Positions 35,640-46,700 of a stretch of DNA of 64,000 nt are shown here, piece by piece. A program made the translations under genes and the position numbers. Each line of letters starts with the position of its first letter. Within the stretch, counting starts at the first letter, position 1. Under the pieces are notes generated by a model. That model was given only the letters and a program-made list of their open reading frames with translations. It was not told where the DNA came from and made no database searches. Source of the stretch: Panicum virgatum (lineage: Eukaryota > Streptophyta > Magnoliopsida > Poales > Poaceae); NCBI RefSeq assembly GCF_016808335.1, contig NC_053149.1, forward strand, positions 35,852,118 through 35,916,117, written 5' to 3'.

Positions 35640-36526
35640 CTATCGCGCGGTATCGCACGGAGCACCCCCGCCGGCCCGGCCGCCGCCTCTGTCATCATCC
35701 CCCATTTTAGCCCCGTTGGTGGCTACTCCAACCGAGATCCTCTTCTTCCTCCCCGCCCAAGCCATTCAACTCGTTTGCTCTTGATCTTCTTAGCTTCAGT
35801 ATCTCATTTTCTCCACGATTTATGAAGGATTTTGAATTTTCTGCTCATCCAATAGTTCCAAAAATTAGAAACTTTATTCACTCACACCTTACATTGCTAG
35901 TGTACCTCATTTCATAATTTATAAATAGAAAAACTTGAAGTTTTTTATCGGAAAATATTTATTTTTTTTTTGATTTATACATCATTTGAGCTCAAATTTA
36001 CTTAAAGTTTGCATACATAGATGTGGTTTCTTGTATTAGTAGATCAAAATTAGTATATAGAGTAGAATATTATTTTTTAGAATCGGAGTATATCTATAGA
36101 GAGGAATACTATATTGAAAAATATGGATATGAAAAAGTATGTATATATGACCATATGTGGATTTGAATATATTTGAATTTTGTATGAGTTAGTGAATATG
36201 AATTCATTTGTATATATTTATAATTATTTAAATATTTAAATATGAATTTATCAAATAGTTAGTGAAAACCGGTGACAAGTTAGTGATATGGTTAGTTTTT
36301 TCTTGTAGTTATTTTCATTTCAATTCCATTTTCAATTCATTTGATAAGTGAGTGGGAGTATATTTTCATTCTAATGATAAAAAATATTTATTTATTACAT
36401 TTGTTTGATAAGTGTAGTCAAATTACTATAAATATGATAATTTTACTAATGAAATAACTATGAATATGAGAATAACTATTCAATTATCCGTTTATGAGTA
36501 ATTAATGTTTAATCTGTAGAAAGACT
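35640..36526. other. AT-rich intergenic DNA
   Basis: Nothing recognisable. Composition becomes strongly AT-rich after about 35820, with short quasi-repeats such as tatgaata/gaatatga. Confidence 0.5.
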
Positions 36527-36844
36527 TTGCAACATGATGCATTGGACCGTCATGCGTCCGCTCAGACGTCGTTAGACAATTATTTGAAGCGCACCGGACA
36601 TTCCCTTGAGTTACACTCTGAAGAGTGTTTTGGATTTGTTAGCGGTCGTATTCGTCATTGGATTAAGAAAGCATTTCATTGCCTTGCGCTTGGAAATGCA
36701 AGTTGCGAATTTGAACGTGAATTTGATGTCGAGTTGTATCATATGGATGATGATCGCGAGTTAATGGCTCGATGTCATGCAAGGAGCGACACATCATGTC
36801 GGTGTTTAGCCGCCAAGACTGTTCAGGGATACCCCAAGCAATAG
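36527..36844 (+). other. Unidentified 105-codon open frame
   Basis: A plus-strand frame of normal composition in AT-rich surroundings, containing YLKRTGHSLELHSEECFGFV and FHCLALGNASCEFEREFDVE. The run GHSLELHSEECFG is followed by basic and acidic blocks. I recognise no family. It stops two bases before a solo-LTR-like block. The sequence beyond that block (EIDRSVSKVRERFTSHWS, ~37210-37270) also looks like old coding sequence, so the LTR may have split one gene or transposon frame. Confidence 0.3.
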
Positions 36845-36847
36845 GGT

Positions 36848-37201
36848 TGTAGGCAAGGGATCGACTAGTTCTGGAACCGATGCTGCAGGGAACACAAAGA
36901 TTTAGACAGGTTCGGACCGCGAGGTGTGTAATATTCTATGTTCTATGTGGTTATTTGTATTGTCTTAGATGATGTATGTTTTGAGGGGATCCCTACTCGC
37001 CCTTATATATCCTGGGGAGACAAGGTTACATGGAAAGTTCTAGCCGAATACTACTCAAAGAGTCTTTCCCAACATCTATCGGGTAGTTTCCTTCTATTCG
37101 ACTAGTCCTACTTTACAACAGGATAAGGTACATATCATGCTCTATCTCTTATTCTAGAACTTTCTATGCATGTGAGCAGACCCACAGCCCTGGATCTGAC
37201 A
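36848..37201 (-). repeat. Solo-LTR-like element (354 bp)
   Basis: On the minus strand it begins TGTCAGATCC, has a promoter-like gatatataagggcgag (about 37007-37022) and ends CCTACA. No matching second copy was found. Flanking bases (aatagg and attagg) are similar but not an exact 5-bp duplication. Confidence 0.5.
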
Positions 37202-37544
37202 CATTAGGCATAGCAGAAATTGACCGTTCAGTGTCGAAAGTTCGCGAGCGATTTACGAGTCATTGGTCAATAGCTCTCGTGAGTAATTTATATTAGCATG
37301 TAGCTTATTCATAAACCTTTTAATTAATCATGTTGTGTACTGAATCATGTATTTCCTTTATTAATCATGGTGTATGATGAATATTAGGACCTTTTAATTA
37401 CTCATGTTACTGTAATTATGAAAATTTAGTAATTTTTTACATTTAATTGATACATGTAACGAAATGTATCCATTTGAAATCTAAATATGAGAATTTTAGT
37501 AGTGAAATTAGTTTTATTTTAAAAAAACAATACATATGGACCGG

Positions 37545-40500
37545 TGATGAATGTACAATGTTAACCGATGTTCCAACTTCCAAGGAGTTCATGTGCTGCC
37601 CGTGCGGAGATTGCTAGAACATGAAGCATTACTTCTCTTCAAAGACCCTTCACAGCTACTTTTTCACTAATGGTTTCATGTCCAATTATATTTGCTGGAC
37701 CAGCCGTGGAAAAAAGGGTGTTGGTGTAAAGTACTCTTCGAAACGAACGAGCACCACAACAGCCTCAAGAAACGCCAACACAGACAGTAAAGACATAAAG
37801 ACAGCTTCGTACCTCCCAACAGTGCTCTTTTGATCTTGTATCATCAGTCCCATTAGTTACAGTAATTGGGTATTTATAGGGGGCGGTTCAACTACTCCTT
37901 TGACAATTACACCTTTGTGTCCTTTAACAATTATATTGTCTGAATATTCCAGAGGTGCACGGTAATTTCACATCTAGGTTCTCTTTATAGATCGGCTTCT
38001 GCCTAGGCCTACTCTTTGAAAGACGCGACGTCGCTGGCCTTCGGCTTGTCTTCATCAAATCCTTTGGCCAGAACATACGGAAGCGCGCATCTTCCTTCGC
38101 CTGGCCTTCAGTTCTCGAATGAAGTCGCGCCCTTCGTCTAGGCATCGAAGTGCCCTAACTTTGACTCTACCATTTCCAGACCTTTGGTCTTTAGTTGTCT
38201 TTGTCAGCACGGCACTTCCATCAGTTTCCGAAGGTGGTGCCCCAACAAGAGGTTATAATGGAAGACAATGAAGAAGAATCTTGCGCTGAGGTGCCATGGT
38301 GAATTCAGTATTTTTGACGATAATACTGCTATGGAAAAGCCTGAAGGAGAGGTGGCAGAAGATGATCTCACCAATGATCTTGGGCGGGCATTGTGCGGTG
38401 CGCGGGAAGATGTGAGAGTAAAAAGAAGAGGATGAAGTTGTAGCAGATATTAGAGGACCACCATAAGTTGTTGTACCCTGGCTGCGAAGGGGGATTGAAC
38501 GAGCTGCAATGGAAAGTAACGCATGGTGTATTTGACAAGGGATTTGGTGAATTATTGAAATAGTTAAAAATATGCTTTCTCAAGATAACGAATTGCCTAC
38601 CACAATATACGAAGCCAAACAACTTGTTTTCCCTCTAAGATTGGAGGTACAGAATACACATGCATGTCCCAATAGCTGCATCCCTTACTATGGAGATGAG
38701 TACGACAATTTCGATGCATGCCCCATATGTTGTGCATCGTATTACAAGATAAGAGAGATGACCTTAGGGATGTTGAGGGGAGCGTCCCATGAAAAGCGTT
38801 CCTACCAAGGTCATGTGGTACTCGCCTATAATACCACGTTTGAAGCGTCTGTTTAGAAATAAAGAGAATGGTTGATGCGATGACACAAAGAAGAACGTAA
38901 GCAAGATCTGATGTTGAGACACCCAAGTGATAGATCCTAGTGGAGAAAATAGATAGAATCTACAAAGACTTTGCAATGGATGCGAGAAACACAAGTTTCA
39001 TTTTGAATATATATGGATGTCATGAATCCTTCGAGTGAGATGAGCAATATATCTACAATTTTCCACCACAACTCGGTATGAAGCAAAAAAATCATCATGA
39101 TATCGGTGCTTATCCCAAGCCTAAAGCAACTTAGGAATGACAATATGTACCTAAGACCGTTGATCGAAGAACTCGTATTGCTATGGCATGAAAAAGATGG
39201 ATATGGGATGAATACCAACAACCCGACTTCAATCTACGAGCATTGTTGTTCGTAACTATCAATAATTGGTCTGCTCTTAGTAAACCGTCAGGAAAAACGA
39301 ACAAGTGATATAGATCTTGCACATACTGTTTAGATAAAACCGATAGTATGGTTTGACGCACTGCAGAAAGGTTGTATACATGGGTCATCTTCCCGTCAGA
39401 CATCCAGTACGAAAGGAAGGCAAGCATTTCAAAGGGCAAGCAGACCACTGAACAATACATCGTAGCGGTAAGGACGTCTTTGATATTGTAAAGGATCTAG
39501 AAGCAATATTTGAAAAGGGATCTAGTAGCCAACCGGTTTCAAACGAAAAAGAAATAACACCCATGTGGAAGAAGTCTATTTTTTAGGAGCTACTATATTG
39601 GAAAGTCTTAAATATTCGCAATGCAATTGACGTGATGCACCTCACGAATAGTCTTCACGTCAACCTGCTAGGATTCTTGGTAGCGTACAGGAAGACAAAA
39701 GAACATTAAAAGCACGACAGAAATTGTAACACATATATGGAAGAATGAAATGGCCTACATCCAAAAAATGAGAGATAACAGAGAACACTAGTTAAGTCCT
39801 GCTAGTTATACTCTTAGCAAAGAAGAGAAGGAAAACAAGTTTGAATGATTGAGCAGTATCAAGATCACATTTGGATACTCCTCCAATATAAAATGAATCC
39901 TCAATTTCCCAGAGAAGAACTCGCAAACCTAAAATCTCATAACTGCCACGTGCTTATGACTCAACTTCTTTCGATTGCATTGCGGGCCGAGGGATTCTGC
40001 CTAAGAATGTCTGATTAACCATCGTAAAGCTATGTGTCTTTCCACATAATTTCTCATAAGGTAATCGATCTAGACAATCTAATAAAGCTGCAGAACAATA
40101 TGGTACAATATCTTGTTAGATTGGAGTTGATATTTCAACCATGATTCTTCAACATTATGACACAACATGATTGATATACTCAGACTTGTATTTCTATACA
40201 ACATGTACCCTTTCGAGAGTTTCATAGCGGCACTAAAGAAATATATTCGTAACCGTGCTTGTCCAGAAGGAAGCATCACCAGTTCCTATGAAACAGAGGA
40301 GGTCATTGAGTTTTGTGTTGCATTTATTGACAACCTTAAACCGACCTGGGTTCATGAATCACGGTTTGAGGGTCGACTACATGAAAAGGGCACACTAGTA
40401 AAGAAATCATATATCAGATGATGTCTCGTTCAAAAAATTTTGTGCGCGGTCAACAATCCTCCTTGATGGATCCATATTTCTAGGGATATAAGAACATTAT

Positions 40501-41010
40501 GTAATTCGAATTCCCAGAAAAGTTTGAAAACTATATTACACGTCCGCACATGGATACTTGCACTAGTTGGTTGTGGAAGCATCTAATGCATAACGTGAAT
40601 ATAAGTGGACAACTGATCTTATTAGCTATGGGACCATCTTAGAATATGTTAACATTCCAAGGAGTGTCTGTATGGATGCCACAGAAAACAATGAAAAAAA
40701 GAAAACATATTATTATGATTATATTGAGGATATGTGTTAACCGGGATCATGGCCACCTTTTTGAGGTGCCTCTATTCCAGTGCCAATAGGTGAAGATGTG
40801 GACCAGGGTAATAAAAGATCAACATGGAATGATAATAGTGAACATCAACAAGTCATTAGTTTTACGTGAAGGATATGTCCAGCAAATCAAAGAAGTGGAT
40901 AAGCGGGCAAACGGAGGAGCCAAAGCGGCACATAGTTTTTGAGAAAAGGATTTTGTTAGTGTCCGGAACAATACAGACGTATTAGAAGATTATAGTAAAT
41001 TTGTTAGATT
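37545..41010 (+). pseudogene. CACTA (En/Spm) TNP2 transposase, degenerate
   Basis: Recognisable TNP2 blocks occur in order but in shifting frames. Transposase-associated zinc motif SKEFMCCPCGDC then FFTNGFMSNYICWTSRGKKG (37580-37720); MEDNEEE (38255); TIYEAKQLVFPLRLEVQNTH and CPNSCI/CPICCASYYKI (38590-38750). Then DARNTSFILNIYGC (~38980), AIDVMH (~39625), a YPFESFIAALKKYIRNRACP/EEVIEFCVAFI segment (40200-40340), and a KRKDKEA-like C-terminal run near 40890. Numerous stops and shifts are present, and a solo LTR (37719-38247) cuts the first domain. No functional transposase can come from it. Confidence 0.8.
37719..38247 (-). repeat. Solo LTR (529 bp) inserted in the CACTA transposase remnant
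   Basis: Ends are TGTTGG and CCAACA (perfect 6-bp inverted termini). On the minus strand there is a promoter-like ccctataaatacccaa (about 37868-37884). It separates GKKG from the following VIMEDNEEE of the transposase. Flanks aaggg and agagg resemble a decayed 5-bp duplication. Confidence 0.65.
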
Positions 41011-42589
41011 CCATGTTGGGTAATGCTTAGAGCCTGACGTCCGATGAAATTGAAAAAAAGTGGACGCTCGCTCCTCCAAGTGAATTGAACCAGCATGCTG
41101 TACTTTTGGATGGCCCCGTAGCGTATATTTTGGATGCTGCTCTCGCCATCCATGCCACACGTCCAGATACTTGTCAGGTTTAACCTCTCACTCTCGCTGC
41201 CCCTGCTTTTCCCCCGCACGGCACCCAGCAGGCCTCCATGCTACCACCACTGCTGCAGCTCTCTCTGCCTCTCTCAACCGCTGCGGAGGAGGCGGAGGAG
41301 CTGCTGAGGCGGCGCACGAGCGGGAGCGGCGCGGCGCTCGGCTGCGCGGTGGGGTGCGGCTGGAGCAGGGAGCTGCGACGGCAGGGGCTCGAGACGGCGC
41401 GCGAGCGGGAGTGGCGTGGCCTGCCGCAGGAGGAGACAGCACGCGCGAGCGGGGGCTAGACGTGACGGCGGCGCGCCGAACCAGCTACTCGGTGGCGTTT
41501 CGCAAAAAAAAAAGCTACTCGGTGGCGAGCTCCCTGGCTCACCATTCTTCCTCTTCCTTTACCACATGCAGTGCTACTCTTTTTTGTTTGGTTTGGTATA
41601 TGTTTCAAGTGTTTCAGATGTGTCAAAAAATATTGCAAGTGTTTCATGTAAATGTTGCAAAAGTAAATTTAGATGTTACCATATTGCATATATTTTACAC
41701 AGATGTTGTAAGTATTTTATCTAGATGTTTAGAGATTTAAATATTCCATGTAACATGAACTAGATGTTGTGGTGATTTTTTTCTCATTATGAATGAATGG
41801 TTAATAATTTTTAAAATATATTTTTAATGTTACAAAAAGTAATTTCCAACATTGCATATGTTTCTTTTCTATATTGCGGATACTATTTTTTGATATTGGG
41901 ATGGTGGTAAATATCGCGATTTTTTTACAAAGAAATCTTACCTGCATAGCATATTAAACAAAATCTATTTGCAAATTTTTTTCGCAGATAGGTGCAAATT
42001 TGCGAGTCGAATCTAATGAGCCTAATTTAACCATGATTAGATACAGTAATGCTATAGTAACTGTGCTCTAATCATCCTCTAATCGTACGGTCAGACCTCA
42101 TTAGATACAACTGCTGCTACCATACCATAGTTGCAGAGGTGATTTTATAATTAGATTTTATTTAATACCTCTAATTAGTGGTTAAAGTTGTGAAAAGTTT
42201 CACGATTTTTTTTTGCGTCCAAACCAGGCCCATTGAAGAGGGTGTGCGAGGTGGGCACTCGCACAGGGCCCCCAAATAGGTGGGGCCTCCAAGGTCAGGA
42301 ATAAGCATAGTTTGTATGTCTGTTCGTGACACTCAGCATGTCCGTCAGTCAGGTACTCAAGTATTTTAAAGATCAGCTGTCCAACTAATTGGTGTTTTGG
42401 TAAAAATCGATTGATAATAAGTTAATAATAAAATACTTGAACCAAGATGTAAGTAATTAATCACTTATCATTGCTCCTTTACAAAGATTAAAAATGAAAC
42501 ATCTCAGATGTAGGTTTAAATAGTGGTTAGATTAATCAACAATGGCTTAAATGTTTTATTTGTTCTATAATCCGATAATTATACCCGCC
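41011..42589. other. Repeat-rich spacer: GC-rich block, quasi-periodic AT block, MITE remnant
   Basis: 41170-41460 is GC-rich with overlapping frames on both strands and no known domain. 41580-41900 is built from drifting tgttgcaa/tgtttcaa-like words at about 12-20-bp spacing, a pattern seen in grass non-autonomous elements. 41960-42235 shares phrases (attagatacagtaa, cctctaattagtggttaaa, ccaaaccaggccc) with the hAT-like MITEs at 35.3 and 43.2 kb and is probably a degenerate copy. Confidence 0.4.
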
Positions 42590-42872
42590 CCTAGTTTTTC
42601 AATTAGTGGTTAGATTAATACGAAAGCTTTTAGGGATATGTGTAGGCGTCACCCACCCCTAAAAATCAATTTATACGGGCGGGTGACACTATCATCCGCC
42701 TCTAAAAATAAGCCTTATTTTTAGAAGCAGATAATAGCGTCACACTCTTAAAATTATTTTTCTAGGAGCGGGTCAGATGTTACAGTAACCCTGCTCCTTT
42801 TGTAAGCGAGGGTTACATTTTGACCGTCTCTAGAAAAAAATAGAAAGTTCCTATAAATCGTTTTGCAGTAGT
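42590..42872. repeat. CACTA-type terminal and subterminal repeats
   Basis: Alternating gggcgggtgac/acccgcc-like words with tctaaaaat spacers form the subterminal array typical of grass CACTA elements. The right edge (ttttgcagtagt) is the reverse complement of a CACTACTGCAAAA-like terminus. It may be the right end of the element carrying the TNP2 remnant. No left end was found. Confidence 0.55.
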
Positions 42873-43161
42873 AAAAGTTGTTCTAAAATTGTATAAAAAG
42901 AGATAAAGAATACAAGCACCCGTCAATATTAATTAGTTGTATTAGAAGTATTTTTTTATTAAAAAAATTAGAGCCCAATTTGAATTTCGCATTGGAGCCC
43001 AAATGGCTCGAGACGGCCCTGGTCCAAACCAAACACGGAACGTGGGAAATCGGACGGGATCTTTCCGTCAATACCGTGCATCCTGTACGTCTACGCCGCT
43101 CGTGGCATTACCGTCCTCCGCCACGTAGGTACTACGCTCAGCTCGTCGCATCAGTCTCACT

Positions 43162-43482
43162 GGGCTTGTTTGGTTGATGCTATTATAGAGAATAGTGATA
43201 TTTTAACTATTAATTACGGTATCAAACAAAATCAATTTATAAAATTAATTTCAGAACCCCGCGTTAGGGACCCTAAAGATTCTAATGAAGTCTTTGATCG
43301 TGTAAATTAAGAATGGTTACTGTAGCATTATTGTAGTTAATCGTCGATTAATTATCATTAGATTCGTCGCGAAAAATTATACCCATTTTTAACAAAAATT
43401 TATAAATAAACTTCGTTTAGTCAGTAATGCAAAAGAGATTATCTCCTAAAATAATTTAGAATAGGCAAACCAAACAAGGCCA
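43162..43482. mobile_element. hAT-like MITE upstream of the DUF724 gene
   Basis: The left end reads gggcttgtttggttgatgc. The reverse complement of the right end reads ggccttgtttggtttgcc. The interior shares tggttactgtagcatta and ttagattcgtcgcga with the 35.3-kb MITE. It ends about 300 bp upstream of the ATG at 43787. Confidence 0.65.
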
Positions 43483-43786
43483 CTCTATACACCACTCTCT
43501 GCCTTGCCCCACTCTCCTGCCTGCATCGCAGGGCGAGCCCGCGATCAGCGCCCCGCCCTCCGCCGCGTGCGCCCCCCGGCCTCCATCCTGGCCGTCGATT
43601 CCCACCGCCAGCCTCGGGAGTCGAGCCCTCCCACCACCAAAACGCCACAGCCCCTCCTTGATGCCTCCGCCTAGCCCACCCCCTCGCTCCCGACTCCCAC
43701 GCCCCTGGCTCTCCCTCACACCGCCGGGTCGGAGCACCCGAGAAGGGAGAAGCCACCCACGAGCTCCAGATCGCCAGAGGCTCGCC

Positions 43787-46700
43787 ATGGTGCGCGGCCG
43801 CCCGCGGAGGCGGGGCCGTGCCCGCGCGGAGCTCGGCGGCGAGGCGGCGCGGGCGGACGGGGAGGAGGACCCGGTCCCGTTCCGGCTCGGCACCCCGGTG
43901 GAGGTGCGCAGCGACGACTCCGGCTTCGCCGGCTCCTTCTACGAGGCCACCGTCGTCGGTTACCAGACCAGCGGGCCTGGCTACGTAGTGGCCTACTCCA
44001 CGCTCACCCGGAGCGGGGACGGGGGCTCGCCGCTGCGGGAGAAGGCCGCGGCGGCGGACGTGCGCCCCCGGCCGCCCCCCGCGCTGCCGCGGGGGTTCGC
44101 GGTGCACGAGATGGTCGAGGCGTTCCACAACGACGGCTGGTGGGCCGGCGTCGTCAGCGCCTTCTCGCCGGCGGTGCCGGAGGACGAGACCTCAGAGCGG
44201 CCCTGGCGGCGGGTGTACAGGGTGTGCTTCCCGACGACGCGGGAGCTGCTGGAGTTCGAGGAGACGGCGCTGCGGCCGAACCGCGTGTTCCAGGGCGAGC
44301 GCTGGGTTCCGGCTGCAGAGGCGGTAAGAGGAATCTGGCTCCTTACTTGGGAGATCAAATTATTACTAGTATTTCCAGCTTGCATTGTATGGTTTTCTAA
44401 TTATTTTCTTTTTACCGACTTCTTATTCTAAACTTATAGAATGGGTCATGTTTGCTCTAAACATTCTATCTATCTCATTGTACGCCACTGGATTTCATTA
44501 TCAAAGTCTCAGAGTAATTACTTACTTCAATAGCTCAATGTAGAAACCTATCTTCCAAAATATATTTTGTCCAAACTGTTATTATCGTGTCTTGTGACAG
44601 GACTTAATTCGACGTATGTTACTTAATAATAACTTTTATGTTTCTAGTTTAGACCGGTGATCCCATGCCTTGACGCAATGTGCAAATTACCATAGCATGA
44701 ATTTGATCTCATTCCTTTTGAAAGAAAAAATGATTGTGGTTTCATAACCTCCTCCCACACACACACATTTTTAGTCAAACCTGCCTTGTCCTTTATGAGA
44801 TGTTTTTATAAGCTAGAGATGCGTTAGAGAATGACATATTTGTCCATCTAGCATCCCACTATCACCAACCAACCAATCACCATGCACAGATTTCACCCAT
44901 GTGGGCCTAGTCAAGAATCAGCTAGCCATGCCAGGTCATAAATGGACGCGTAGTCTTTCTCTAAGATTAAATGTTCACACAATTGAAGTGTGGGCATGGA
45001 GTTCCTTAAGTAAAAAGTGTTTGAATTAAAATTTCAGATATTGGTAGTGGACAAATAATTTTCAGCCTTATGATCATGGGTTGAGAGCAACTGTACTTAA
45101 TAAAGGGTCTTGGCTATAGTGTAACATTTTTTTCTTCATTTTCCAATTAGGTGACACCTATACGAAGTTATGAAATTGTGAATTCTATCCACCTGTAAAT
45201 GTTATAGATTAGAGAAATTTTACAATAATTGGAAAAAAAACAAGAACCATCCATTGAGAGGGATCTAACGGTGGAAAAGTAGGAGGTACCTAAAGAAAAG
45301 TAATAAAGGTACTAAATAGGTGGGGCCAGTACCAAAATAGGTGGACCTAATACTGAAATTAGTTTATTTTTTATAGTTCATTAGTATCTATTATTTTACA
45401 ATGCACCTTAATCAGTCCACAAGGGTGGGGCATGACCGGCCTTGCGCCCCTGTCCAATTAGAATTCCATCTTGCCATTTGGCCCTCGGAGAATTAATGTC
45501 CTGCAGCGACACATTGAGCTCTAGGCCCTTGACAGAATGGAGTCTTGCAGCCATTCTGTAGCGACAGAGATTGATTTCCACTTGTTCTCAATCCTCCTGA
45601 CTGAACCAAGCAGAACTCTGCCAGCATTTTCTGCTTATCTGAATTCTCCCCTGTTTTTGTGTATGCATATAACGGTATGGGGTACTGTAGTTGGTAGTTT
45701 CTATTGGTGATCAGTGATCACTGCTTGAACTCCGGAAGGCAATCAGAAGCTTAATCCACGTCAAGCATTGGGACCGGGTCTGCGGCTCGTCTCCATCAGT
45801 CACACGACTGACGGAGGCGGCATCACCTGGCCTAACGTGCAGCATGGTGGCGTCCGGATCCTAGCCATGTTGCAGCGGTGGTTGCCCTTGATGAGCGGCG
45901 TGGCGGCGCCAACATCCGATAGGGCCAAACCGAAATGATTGGTTACACATATATACTAACTTGAGAGGATTACTATTATACCCTTACATCTATGTAGTTA
46001 ATTTTCTTATAAATTTTACAGTGGTTGGAAAAAATAAGAACCGTTCATTGAGAAGAATCTAGTGGTGGAAAAGTATGTAACTGCACTTATGTTCGTAACT
46101 GCTAATAGCTGCGAATTTGGTAAAAAATGTACTTTAGACAAAAAAAGTGCCAGCTCTATACTGTCATGTGGGGACTCGGCTATAGTAGACGCAACAGGAG
46201 GCAACAGGCGGCCTGAGATTTGATTCCTAGTTGAGTTAGTTGGAGTTTGTTTAGGAGTCGGTTTGTATGGCATTATATAAGCCAAGGTTTAGGGAGGGAG
46301 AATTAGGCTTTAGATTGCATCTATCTGTAAGCCGTCGCCCTGCCTCCCTGGTGCGACGTCGAGCCACCACGGCTCCGCCGCGCCGGCGAGGTCCAGGACC
46401 GCGTCCTGCTACTTCATTCAAATACAATCTCCGTCGTAATCCTTCCTCTAACACCGTCATCCGTGACAACTTGGTATCAGTCGAGCCTTGTTTCGTGCCC
46501 ATGGGTGACAATCTGAAGAAGGAGCTCGAGACGATCTCTAACCGCGATCTGGGCGCCAAGTTCGACGACCTCGCCGTGAAGGTCGATCGCCTAGCGCCGC
46601 TCGCTCCGGTGGCAACCAAACTCGCCGCGCTCCCGGAGAAGGTCGTCACGCTCCAGTCCGCCACCTTTGAGAACACGGAGCAAGTCCGTGCCCTCAACCT

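Noticed and set aside
43439..44128. 229-codon minus frame opposite the DUF724 first exon
   Set aside because: Antisense to a well-supported Agenet exon; composition is due to high GC.
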